The translations under genes were made by a program, and so were the position numbers. A model generated the notes under the pieces. That model was not told where the DNA came from and did not search any database. It saw only the letters and a program-made list of their open reading frames with translations. From JANYCG01 sp031392945 (GTDB lineage: Bacteria; Pseudomonadota; Gammaproteobacteria; Burkholderiales; Burkholderiaceae_C), in assembly GCA_031392945.1 (NCBI GenBank), contig JANMVT010000035.1:1-34545 (forward strand): a DNA stretch of 34,545 bases, in the 5' to 3' direction. Within the stretch, counting starts at the first letter, position 1. The number at the start of each line of letters is the position of its first letter. Shown in pieces: positions 24,627-31,816 of the stretch.

Positions 24627-26285
24627 ATGACGAAGGATGTTTCCGCGCAGACCGACCGCTTTGTGCACGACCGCCTGCCGCCTGTAGGTCAGTTGCCTCA
24701 ACTGAGCTTCGACCGGCCTGAGTTGCAGTTCCCCGAGCGGCTCAATCTGGTTGAGGAACTGCTCGACAAGGCCGCGCAAAAAGGCTTTGCCGACCGCCCT
24801 CTGCTGCGTTCGCCGCGCATCACGCTCAGCTACGCCGATGTGCGTGACCGTGTGGACCGCATCGCCCGCGTGCTGGTGGAAGATTTCCAACTGGTGCCCG
24901 GCAACCGCGTCCTGCTGCGCGGCGGCAACTCGATTGGCATGGCGCTGGCCTGGCTGGCCGTCGTCAAGGCCGGCCTGATCGCCGTGGCCACCATGCCCCT
25001 GCTGCGCGCCAAGGAGTTGGGCGAGGTCTTCGACAAGGCGCAACCTGCCTTGGCCTTGTGCGACTTCAGTTTGATTGGCGAGCTGCAGTTGGTCCCAGCG
25101 CTCAAAACCATCATTCCCTTCAATCAGATGAACGCGCCCGGCTCGCTGGCGGTTTTGGCCTCGCAGAAAGAGGGCGATTTCAAAGCCTGCGCAACAGCAG
25201 CCTCCGACATTGCCCTGCTGGCCTTCACCTCGGGCACCACGGGCCAGCCCAAAGCCGCCATCCACAGCCACCGCGACGTGCTGGCGGCCTGCGAGGCCTG
25301 GCCGCGCCACGTGCTGCAGGCCGGGCCTGATGACATCGTTGTCGGCACGCCGCCGCTGGCCTTTACCTTCGGGCTGGGCGGTTTGCTGGTGTTCCCGATG
25401 TGGGCCGGGGCTTCGGTCTATTTTCATGACGCGCCTTACACGCCGCAGGTTTTGGCCGAGGTGATCCACAAAGTGGGCGCAAGCATTTGTTACACCGCAC
25501 CAACGATGTACCGGCAACTGGCGCCGCTGCTGGCGGGCGCGCCGTCAAGCCTGCGCCTGTGTGTGAGCGCGGGGGAGGGCCTGCCCGACGCCACACGCAC
25601 GCTCTGGCGCGAGGCCACCGGCATCGAGCTGGTCGACGGCATTGGGGCGACCGAGATGTTCCACATCTTCATATCCTCCGCCGGCGACCAGGTGCGCCGC
25701 GGCGCGGTCGGCAAGGTGGTGCCGGGCTACAGCGCCAAAGTAGTGGACGACGCGGGGGTCGAAGTGCCGCGCGGCACGGTCGGCAAACTCGCCGTAGTTG
25801 GCCCCACAGGCTGCAAGTACATGGGTGACGCGCGCCAGGCAAGTTATGTCAAAAACGGCTGGAATTACCCCGGCGACGCCTTCGTGCAGGACGCTGACGG
25901 CTATTTTTTCTTTGTCGCCCGCAGTGACGACATGATCATCACTGCCGGGTACAACGTCGGCGCGCCCGAAGTGGAAGACGCCTTGCTTGGCCACCCCGAT
26001 GTGGCCGAATGTGCCGTGGTCGGCAAGCCCGACCCTGGGCGTGGCATGATCGTCAAGGCCTTCGTCGTGTTGAAGCCAGGGGTGGCAGGCGCGGCGGGAA
26101 ATGAGGCGGACGCCGCGCAAAATGCGGCGCTGGTCAAGCGGCTGCAAGACCACGTCAAGGGGGCCATAGCGCCCTTCAAATACCCGCGCGAAATCGAATT
26201 TGTGGCGGCCCTGCCGCGCACCGAAACCGGCAAACTGCAACGCTTCAAACTCAAACCAGCCGGTCAACCGGCAAGCCAGCCATGA
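24627..26285 (+). CDS. abmG: 2-aminobenzoate-CoA ligase (benzoate-CoA ligase family)
   Basis: A 552-residue adenylate-forming acyl-CoA synthetase. It would activate anthranilate (or a related aryl acid) with ATP and CoA, which commits the substrate to the CoA-bound aerobic pathway. The AMP-binding P-loop is FTSGTTGQPKAAIHSHRD. Other core motifs are PPLAFTFGLGG, DGIGATEMFHIFISS, GWNYPGDAF and DDMIITAGYNVGAPEVEDALLGH, with the C-terminal catalytic Lys in LPRTETGKLQRFKL. Both the length and the GYNVGAPEVE variant fit the 2-aminobenzoate/benzoate ligases. ATG 24627 is chosen over TTG 24615 because GGGAG at 24617-24621 precedes it by five bases. The stop overlaps the RidA-like start (ATGA). Confidence 0.9.
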   Translation: MTKDVSAQTDRFVHDRLPPVGQLPQLSFDRPELQFPERLNLVEELLDKAAQKGFADRPLLRSPRITLSYADVRDRVDRIARVLVEDFQLVPGNRVLLRGGNSIGMALAWLAVVKAGLIAVATMPLLRAKELGEVFDKAQPALALCDFSLIGELQLVPALKTIIPFNQMNAPGSLAVLASQKEGDFKACATAASDIALLAFTSGTTGQPKAAIHSHRDVLAACEAWPRHVLQAGPDDIVVGTPPLAFTFGLGGLLVFPMWAGASVYFHDAPYTPQVLAEVIHKVGASICYTAPTMYRQLAPLLAGAPSSLRLCVSAGEGLPDATRTLWREATGIELVDGIGATEMFHIFISSAGDQVRRGAVGKVVPGYSAKVVDDAGVEVPRGTVGKLAVVGPTGCKYMGDARQASYVKNGWNYPGDAFVQDADGYFFFVARSDDMIITAGYNVGAPEVEDALLGHPDVAECAVVGKPDPGRGMIVKAFVVLKPGVAGAAGNEADAAQNAALVKRLQDHVKGAIAPFKYPREIEFVAALPRTETGKLQRFKLKPAGQPASQP

Positions 26286-26692
26286 TGCAACTTCAACCCC
26301 CCGGATGGGCCCCCGCCAGGGGTTATGCCAATGGCATCGTCGCGCGCGGCACCCAGGTCTTCGTCGGCGGGCAAATCGGCTGGAACGCCCTTCAGCAGTT
26401 TGAGTCGGACGATTTCATCGCCCAGACCGCCCAGGCGCTGCGCAATGTGCTCGCCGTGCTGGGCGAGGCCGGCGCCGGGGCGCAACACATGGTGCGCATG
26501 ACCTGGTACATCACCGACCGCGCCGAATACCTGGCCCGCCATACGGAACTGGGCGCGGCTTACCGCGACATCATGGGCCGCCACTTCCCGGCCATGAGCT
26601 GTGTGCAAGTCGTCGCCCTGATGGAGGCGCGCGCCAAAGTCGAAATTGAAGTCACCGCCGTCTTGCCTGATGGGGCGGGCGCGCGATCGTAG
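26282..26692 (+). CDS. RidA family protein (enamine/imine deaminase-like)
   Basis: A 136-residue RidA/YjgF-family protein. RidA proteins hydrolyse reactive enamines and imines to ketones plus ammonia. The trimer-forming core is seen in YANGIVARGTQVFVGGQIGW, NVLAVLGEAGAGAQHMVRMTWYITD and PAMSCVQVVALMEARAKVEIEVTAV. The active-site Arg of true RidA proteins is expected near the VVxLxxxxxxVEIE region; here ARAKVEIE keeps one Arg. Its start overlaps the ligase stop, so it is translationally coupled to it. The likely substrate is an enamine or imine formed after dearomatisation of 2-aminobenzoyl-CoA; that is inference from context. Confidence 0.9.
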   Translation: MMQLQPPGWAPARGYANGIVARGTQVFVGGQIGWNALQQFESDDFIAQTAQALRNVLAVLGEAGAGAQHMVRMTWYITDRAEYLARHTELGAAYRDIMGRHFPAMSCVQVVALMEARAKVEIEVTAVLPDGAGARS

Positions 26693-26728
26693 AGGATTCG
26701 AAGGCTGTGAATTCCAACAGTCACCACA

Positions 26729-27406
26729 TCAGCGCATCAGCTTGTCCAGCGCGCCAGCCTTGAACAAACCGCCCACGGCCGCCTCTACCCGGCGCGCCGC
26801 CGGCCGGCGCACGCCGCCCGCGCCGCGCGGCACCAGCTCGGGCTCGCCGCCAAAGGCGACCTGGCCAGGATCCACGTCCACCTGGGTGCCGTCCACCGCT
26901 TCCATGGTGGCCAGGCCGGTGTTGACTTTGAGGTAGGTGCCGGCCGGGTCGGTGTTGACCGGGTCTTCGGAAATTGCCAATTCGATGTCGGTGCCGCGAA
27001 TGCCCACCGTGGCGGTCGTGGTCTCAAACGTCACGCGGTTCTTCACCGTAGCCTTGCCCGAGATGTAACGCAGCCCGCCCTTGAGCAGGCGGATGGTTTT
27101 CTGGCGGCCGGCCGACGGGCCCTTGAGCTTGAGCTCTTTGACCAGCAGGCGCGATTCGGAGCGCAGTGCCAGGCGCGCGCCGTCGTCAAAGCGCACCAGC
27201 GCTTCGGCGCCCGCCTCGCTGACGAATTCGTCACCTGTGCGCAGGCGCGAGCCGACCACCGCAGGAATTGTTTTGTCGCCGCGCTGGATCTGGATGTGGC
27301 CGTTGACCACGAGGATGCGCGCCGCCTGGGCACCGGCGCCAGCCGTCAAAATGGCCAGTGCCACCAGGGCCGTGCGGAAAAGGCTTGGCGCGTCGATTGG
27401 GTTCAT
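26729..27406 (-). CDS. Exported FecR-domain protein
   Basis: A 225-residue protein with an N-terminal signal peptide (FRTALVALAILTAGAGAQAA) and a FecR-type beta domain: GDKTIPAVVGSRLRTGDEFVS, ALVRFDDGARLALRSESRL, RLLKGGLRYISGK and TTTATVGIRGTDIELAI. There is no transmembrane anti-sigma N-terminus and no fecI-like sigma gene beside it, so it is probably a stand-alone periplasmic or surface protein and not a sigma regulator. The C-terminal part is Arg/Ala-rich. The start is MNPIDAPSLFRT at 27406; the open frame extends to 27535 without a good start. It is divergent from the aminopeptidase with 34 bases between. Confidence 0.85.
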   Translation of the reverse strand: MNPIDAPSLFRTALVALAILTAGAGAQAARILVVNGHIQIQRGDKTIPAVVGSRLRTGDEFVSEAGAEALVRFDDGARLALRSESRLLVKELKLKGPSAGRQKTIRLLKGGLRYISGKATVKNRVTFETTTATVGIRGTDIELAISEDPVNTDPAGTYLKVNTGLATMEAVDGTQVDVDPGQVAFGGEPELVPRGAGGVRRPAARRVEAAVGGLFKAGALDKLMR

Positions 27407-27440
27407 GGTGCTGGATTTCGTAAACTGTGGTGTGACCACG

Positions 27441-28610
27441 ATGCGTTCAAGACTGCAATATACCCCGCGCTTCAGCCACTGCCTGGCCGCCTGCCTGTTA
27501 GTGGGCGTGCTGGCCTTGAGCGGCTGCGCCGACACCGGCTACTACCTGCAATCGGCGCGCGGGCATTTGGCCATGATGCAGGCGGCCAAGCCGGTCGATG
27601 AGTTGCTGGCCGACGCGCAAACGCCGCCCGGGCTCAAAGCCCGGCTCGAACTGGCCCTGCGCATACGCCGCTTCGCCGTGACCGACCTGGGCCTGCCCGA
27701 CAACGCCAGCTACAGCCGTTATGCCGACCTCGGCCGCCCGGCCGTGGTGTGGAACGTCGTGGCCGCGCCGGCCTTGTCGCTGACGCTCAAAACCTGGTGT
27801 TTTCCGGTGACGGGCTGTGTCGGTTACCGGGGTTATTTTGATGAAGCGCAGGCCCGGGCCCTGGCTGGCGATTTGAAGGCGCAAGGGCAAGAGGTGAGCG
27901 TCTATGGCGTTCCGGCCTATTCCACCCTGGGCTGGATGAACTGGGCCGGGGGCGACCCCTTGCTCAACACCTTCATCAATTACCCGGATGGGGAACTGGC
28001 GCGCCTGATCTTTCATGAGCTGGCGCACCAGGTGGCTTTTGCCAAAGGCGACACGGTTTTCAACGAGTCGTTCGCCACGGCCGTGGAGCGCATCGGCGGC
28101 GCGCGCTGGCTGGCCGGGCAGGGTTCTGTGCGCGCCCGCGCGGACTACGCGGCCTTCAATGCGCGGCGCACGCAGTTTCGCGCGCTCGCCCATGCCACGC
28201 GCCAGGTGTTGACTGCGGTTTACCAGGAAAATCCCGACATTGCCCTTGCTGATGCTGCAAAGTTAGCTTCTAAAGAGATAGCAATGAAAAATTTCCGGAA
28301 TCAGTACGCAGCGCTCAAAGCCGGCTGGATCGCGTCCTCCAGCCTGGAGCCCGCGCTGGCCGCGCGCCAGCTTGGCGTGTACGACGCCTGGGTTGCCAAC
28401 GCCAACAACGCGGCCTTTGGCGCGCAGGCCGCCTACGACGATCTGGTGCCCGGTTTTGAGGCCCTGTTCGAGCAGGCAAGCCAGCAATCCGACAAGCCCT
28501 GGCCAGGGTTTTATGATGTGGTCAAACGCCTGGCCAAGTTGCCTGCGCACGAGCGCGACGACAGTTTCAAGGCTGAACTTCAAAAACGGACGGAGAAAAA
28601 CGGTGGCTGA
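27441..28610 (+). CDS. Predicted lipoprotein aminopeptidase (COG4324 type)
   Basis: A 389-residue predicted zinc aminopeptidase attached to the outer membrane. The lipoprotein signal ends LALSGC with Cys29. The zinc site is HELAH (192-196) in LIFHELAHQVAF with E209 in FNESFATAVE as the third ligand, in the pattern of gluzincins. Other conserved parts are TWCFPVTGCVGYRGYFDEAQA and PAYSTLGWMNWAGGDPLLNTF. The ATG at 27441 is chosen; GTG 27432 is in frame three codons earlier. Residues 274-281 (KLASKEIA) come from an AT-rich repeat copy, next to MKNFRNQYAALK. The stop overlaps the next gene's start by eight bases. Substrate unknown. Confidence 0.88.
   Translation: MRSRLQYTPRFSHCLAACLLVGVLALSGCADTGYYLQSARGHLAMMQAAKPVDELLADAQTPPGLKARLELALRIRRFAVTDLGLPDNASYSRYADLGRPAVVWNVVAAPALSLTLKTWCFPVTGCVGYRGYFDEAQARALAGDLKAQGQEVSVYGVPAYSTLGWMNWAGGDPLLNTFINYPDGELARLIFHELAHQVAFAKGDTVFNESFATAVERIGGARWLAGQGSVRARADYAAFNARRTQFRALAHATRQVLTAVYQENPDIALADAAKLASKEIAMKNFRNQYAALKAGWIASSSLEPALAARQLGVYDAWVANANNAAFGAQAAYDDLVPGFEALFEQASQQSDKPWPGFYDVVKRLAKLPAHERDDSFKAELQKRTEKNGG
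28261..28283 (+). repeat. AT-rich palindromic repeat, copy 8 (inside aminopeptidase gene)
   Basis: AGTTAGCTTCTAAAGAGATA then GCA. It is read as L-A-S-K-E-I-A in the aminopeptidase frame; the other two phases contain TAA or TAG. The base composition contrasts with the flanking GC-rich codons. Confidence 0.68.
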
Positions 28611-28998
28611 TCTGCATATTCTGCGCGAGCATTCCCTGGGCCTGCCCGAGGCCCGCAAAGTCGCCTTCCAGTGGGCCGAATTGGCCGAGGCCGAGTTCCA
28701 GATGGCCTGCATTTACGAGGAGGGCATCATGCGCGACGAGGTGTCTTTCAAGCGCTCTGGCGTGAATGGCAGGCTGGAAGTGACCAAGGATAAATTTGAA
28801 CTGCGCGCGACGCTGGGTTTCCTGCTGGGCGCTTTCAAAGGCCGCATCGAAAGCGAGGTTGTGAAGAACCTGGATCGCTTGCTGGCCCAGCGGCCCGCCT
28901 TGCCCAAAGCGGCGGCAAAAAAAGCTTCAGCGGCGAAACCTGCGGCGAAACCTGCGGCGAAAAGTCCGGCGGCCAAAAAATCTGCCCCCCGCAAATGA
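28603..28998 (+). CDS. Polyhydroxyalkanoic acid system family protein
   Basis: A 131-residue protein that matches the small polyhydroxyalkanoate granule-region family (TIGR02610/PF09650 type) in the segment MADLHILREHSLGLPEA to RATLGFLLGAFKGRIESEV. Its function is not established. The C-terminal tail is Lys/Ala-rich (AAKPAAKPAAKSPAAKKS), histone-like, and encoded by 12-bp tandem repeats (CGGCGAAACCTG at 28931 and 28943, then a diverged copy). It may bind DNA or granule surfaces. The start is GTG 28603 with GGAGA at 28592-28596, six bases of spacing, overlapping the upstream stop. Its own stop overlaps the start of the truncated CoA-transferase (ATGA). Confidence 0.82.
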   Translation: MADLHILREHSLGLPEARKVAFQWAELAEAEFQMACIYEEGIMRDEVSFKRSGVNGRLEVTKDKFELRATLGFLLGAFKGRIESEVVKNLDRLLAQRPALPKAAAKKASAAKPAAKPAAKSPAAKKSAPRK

Positions 28999-29210
28999 GC
29001 ACGGCTACCCTGGGGCCACTGGCGGGACTCAAAGTCCTGGAGATGGGCCAACTGATCGCCGGGCCCTTCGCGGCCAAGACGCTGGCCGATTTTGGCGCGG
29101 ACGTGATCAAGATCGAGCCTCCCGGGCGCAATGGGGGCTCGGGGGGCGAGGGCGGCGACCCTTTGCGGCGCTGGCGCATGCTCAAGGACGGCAGTGCGTC
29201 AAACCCTTGA
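28995..29210 (+). pseudogene. Truncated CaiB/BaiF CoA-transferase (N-terminal fragment)
   Basis: A 71-residue frame that is clearly the start of a class III CoA-transferase: LAGLKVLEMGQLIAGPFAAK, LADFGADVIKIEPPG and DPLRRWRMLKDG. Family members run about 380-410 residues and continue past LKDG with a conserved W/N-rich segment. Here the match stops at LKDG and is followed by SASNP and TGA. None of the remainder is present before the next gene, so the 3' nine-tenths is deleted. The start overlaps the upstream stop (ATGA), showing it was once part of that transcript. The remaining 64 bases to the next gene hold nothing I recognise. Confidence 0.85.
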
Positions 29211-29274
29211 ATTGACGGGCTTTTAGGGTGCACTGCCGGGCTTCGCAGGTTTGGCCAGCCCCTAGAATTTTGGC

Positions 29275-29760
29275 ATGATGACCAAAGACCTGGACCACTC
29301 GCCCGCCTGGAACACCAGCCTTCGCCTGCCCCTGGTGACGGACGACTCCGTGCTGTTTGAACTACAGATTCTGCTGGGCGGCATCAACCTGGTGCTCAGC
29401 CGCCTGCACCCGGTGATCGCCAAAAACCGCTTCACCTATACACGCGGCCTGGCCATGAAGATCGCACGCATTCTGGAGGGGCCGGACATGCCCGACGATT
29501 GCCTGGGCGTCGCGACCAGCCTGTCCAGCGCCCACCTGGAGCAGTCTTTGGCCGAGTGCGACCGCGCGCTGGACCCGGCCACCCTGGTCACATTCAGGAA
29601 GCTGCTTGTGCAGACCGTCCAGCAAGAGCAAAGCAGCCCGCCGAAATTCGAGCACAGCGACTTCACCTACAGCGCTTTTTTGGCGCAGGAGCGCCGGGCC
29701 ACCGCGTTTTCCGGCGAAGCGGCCGGCGCGCAGCACCCGCAGCGCCGGGCCGTCAACTGA
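29275..29760 (+). CDS. Hypothetical protein, 161 aa
   Basis: I do not recognise a family. The product is soluble with no signal peptide or membrane helix. The central part (LFELQILLGGINLVLSRLHP and LAMKIARILEGPDMPDDCLG) looks helical and amphipathic, and the tail is Ala/Arg/Gln-rich. Either ATG 29275 or ATG 29278 may start it; no clear Shine-Dalgarno is seen. It converges on the acyl-CoA-binding protein gene with only three bases between the stops. The codon pattern (GC-rich third positions) supports a real gene. Confidence 0.65.
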   Translation: MMTKDLDHSPAWNTSLRLPLVTDDSVLFELQILLGGINLVLSRLHPVIAKNRFTYTRGLAMKIARILEGPDMPDDCLGVATSLSSAHLEQSLAECDRALDPATLVTFRKLLVQTVQQEQSSPPKFEHSDFTYSAFLAQERRATAFSGEAAGAQHPQRRAVN

Positions 29761-29763
29761 CCA

Positions 29764-30018
29764 TCAGCCCAGCGAGGCGATCAGGTCGATGTACTGCTGC
29801 ATCGCCGCGTTGCTGTCCGTGCCCTTGAGGCCGTTCCACGCGTCCCACTTGGCGCGCCCCACCATGTCGGAGAAGCCGGGCTTCTTCTCGCCGTTGTCGC
29901 CAATGCTGCCCTGTTTGTACAGCGCGTAAATTTTGAGCATGGTGGCGTTATCGGGGCGCTCGCTCAGGTTTTTGGAGCTGGCGGCGGCCGCTTCAAATTG
30001 CTTTTTCAGGTCGGCCAT
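29764..30018 (-). CDS. Acyl-CoA-binding protein (ACBP)
   Basis: An 84-residue four-helix protein that binds long-chain acyl-CoA in the cytoplasm. It matches the ACBP family in LKKQFEAAAASSKNL, MLKIYALYKQGSIGDN, KPGFSDMVGRAKWDAWNGLKG and MQQYIDLIASL. The conserved Tyr, Lys and Trp of the ligand pocket are present (YALYKQ, AKWDAW). The start is MADLKKQF at 30018; the frame is open to 30042. It is divergent from the wax ester synthase/DGAT gene with 106 bases between the starts, which suggests a shared control region and a role in supplying acyl-CoA. Confidence 0.95.
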   Translation of the reverse strand: MADLKKQFEAAAASSKNLSERPDNATMLKIYALYKQGSIGDNGEKKPGFSDMVGRAKWDAWNGLKGTDSNAAMQQYIDLIASLG

Positions 30019-30124
30019 GGTGCTGCTTTCAAAGTGGGGCAATCAAGAAGAGGTTCGCCCGTGATTTTAACGGGGGTTTAGACTGCAAAATGGATTATGC
30101 AAGACTTCCAAGACAGGAACCCCC

Positions 30125-31732
30125 ATGGCCACCCGAATCCCCGCGCACAACGCGGCGCCAGATGCCAGTCGCCAACCCGGCAAAGCGACGCGCAAGATTG
30201 CCGGCAACGACGCGGGTGGCCCGCTGGGCATCGAGCGCATGAGCAAAGTGGACACCGCCTGGCTGCGCATGGATTCAGCGTCCAACCTGATGATGATCGT
30301 GGGGGTGTGGATTCTCAAGCCCGGCATCCAATACCAGGCCCTTTGTGACCGCATCGAAGAGCGCCTGCTCAAGTACCCGCGCTTCACGCAACGTGTGGTG
30401 CAGGACGCGGCCGGCGCCACGTGGGTGCTGGACAAAAAGTTCGACATCCATCGCCACGTGGTCAGCGAAAAACTGGCCGAACCGCAAAAAGATGGCAGAG
30501 GCGCCAAAGGCGGCAAAAGCAGCAAAGACGGCAAGGGCCAGGCGCAAGCGGCGCTGCAGGCGCGCCTGGCCGAACTGGCCATGTTGCCGCTGGACAAAAA
30601 CCACCCGTTGTGGCAATTCCATCTGGTTGAACATTACCAGGGCGGATCGGCCATGATGGTGCGCATCCACCATTGCATTGCAGACGGCATTGCCCTGATC
30701 GCAGTCACGCAGTCCCTGGTGGATGGCGGCGCGCCGCCGCCCGGGCGCCACACGCAAGCGCACCAGCGCGAGGGCCTGCAAGGCGCGCAGGACTGGATCG
30801 CCGCCAGGCTGCCCAAGCCGTTTGGCGATTTCGCCGCCAAAACCCTGGGCGCGGCGGGCGCGGGTGTGGCGCGCGCGCTGGAAGCCGCCCGCGACCCGAA
30901 AAAGGCTCTGGAAAAAGGCCTTGAAGACGGCCTGGCCGGCACCGTGGACTTGGCCAAACTGGCCTATCACGCGGCCAGCGACACAACGGCGCTGCTGCTG
31001 ATGGGGGACGACTCCCCAACCCGCCTCAAGGGTGTGCCAGGCAAATCAAAACGCGTGGCCTGGTGCGATCCCTTGCCTCTGGACGATATCAAGGCGGTCG
31101 GCAAGGCCTTGGGCTGCTCCATCAACGACGTGCTGATGAGTTGTGTGGCTGGCGCCATCGGGCAGTACCTGCTGGCGCATGGGGACGAGATTGCGGGCAA
31201 GGAAATCCGCGCCATGGTGCCGGTGAACCTGCGCCCGATGGAACACGCCTACAAACTCGGCAACCATTTTGGCCTGGCGCCCGTGGTGCTGCCAATCGGC
31301 ATCGCCAACCCGGTCGAGCGCGTGCTCGAGGTGCGCCGGCGCATGGGCGAACTCAAGGGCAGCATGCAGCCGCTCCTGGCCTTTGGCATGCTGGCCGTGG
31401 CCGGTTTGCTGGTCAAGCCCGCGCAGGACGCCATGCTGAACATCTTTTCAAAAAAGACCACAGCCGTGATGACCAATGTGCCGGGGCCGCGCGAGAAGCT
31501 CAGGCTGTTGGGCGCGACCCTGGAGCAAAGCCTGTTCTGGGTGCCCCAAAGTGGCACGGTGGGGCTGGGCGTTTCGATTTTGAGTTACGGCGGCGGCGTG
31601 CAGTTTGGCGTGATCGCGGACGCGAGGCTGTGCCCTGACCCGCAGGCCATCATCGACGAGTTTGAGCCCGAGTTCTGGAAGCTGGGCCTTTTGACCTTGA
31701 TGTTGCCTTGGGGGGATTCGCGTTATGATTGA
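30125..31732 (+). CDS. Wax ester synthase/diacylglycerol acyltransferase (WS/DGAT)
   Basis: A 535-residue bifunctional acyltransferase that esterifies fatty alcohols or diacylglycerol with acyl-CoA to make storage lipid. The catalytic HHxxxDG is H182-H183-CIA-D187-G188. Around it lie DTAWLRMDSASNLMMIVGVW at the start, PLDKNHPLWQFHLVEHYQGG before the motif, and the C-terminal WES acyltransferase domain with NDVLMSCVAGAIGQYL, VPVNLRP, GNHFGLAPVVLPI and MTNVPGPREKL. The insertion KDGRGAKGGKSSKDGKGQAQ is a low-complexity linker. The start ATG 30125 has AGGAA six bases before it. Its TGA stop falls within the 22-bp palindrome upstream of icmF. Confidence 0.93.
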   Translation: MATRIPAHNAAPDASRQPGKATRKIAGNDAGGPLGIERMSKVDTAWLRMDSASNLMMIVGVWILKPGIQYQALCDRIEERLLKYPRFTQRVVQDAAGATWVLDKKFDIHRHVVSEKLAEPQKDGRGAKGGKSSKDGKGQAQAALQARLAELAMLPLDKNHPLWQFHLVEHYQGGSAMMVRIHHCIADGIALIAVTQSLVDGGAPPPGRHTQAHQREGLQGAQDWIAARLPKPFGDFAAKTLGAAGAGVARALEAARDPKKALEKGLEDGLAGTVDLAKLAYHAASDTTALLLMGDDSPTRLKGVPGKSKRVAWCDPLPLDDIKAVGKALGCSINDVLMSCVAGAIGQYLLAHGDEIAGKEIRAMVPVNLRPMEHAYKLGNHFGLAPVVLPIGIANPVERVLEVRRRMGELKGSMQPLLAFGMLAVAGLLVKPAQDAMLNIFSKKTTAVMTNVPGPREKLRLLGATLEQSLFWVPQSGTVGLGVSILSYGGGVQFGVIADARLCPDPQAIIDEFEPEFWKLGLLTLMLPWGDSRYD

Positions 31733-31750
31733 CGTTTACGTAAACGTCAA
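31729..31750. promoter_or_regulatory. Perfect 22-bp palindromic operator upstream of icmF
   Basis: TTGACGTTTAC (31729-31739) is followed directly by its exact reverse complement GTAAACGTCAA (31740-31750). It lies 66 bases before the icmF start and contains the TGA of the WS/DGAT gene. The shape resembles MerR-family LiuR operators reported for branched-chain amino acid catabolism, recalled from memory. A regulator gene is not in the window. Confidence 0.75.
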
Positions 31751-31816
31751 CCAGCCCGTTTGCTTCCGTTTGCCTTCGTTTGCTTACGTCCGCCTGAAAT
31801 TGGAGATATCCCTGCC

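Noticed and set aside
27081..27440. Extension of the aminopeptidase frame upstream to 27081
   Set aside because: The extra segment is antisense to the FecR-domain gene. The lipoprotein signal peptide fixes the start near 27441.
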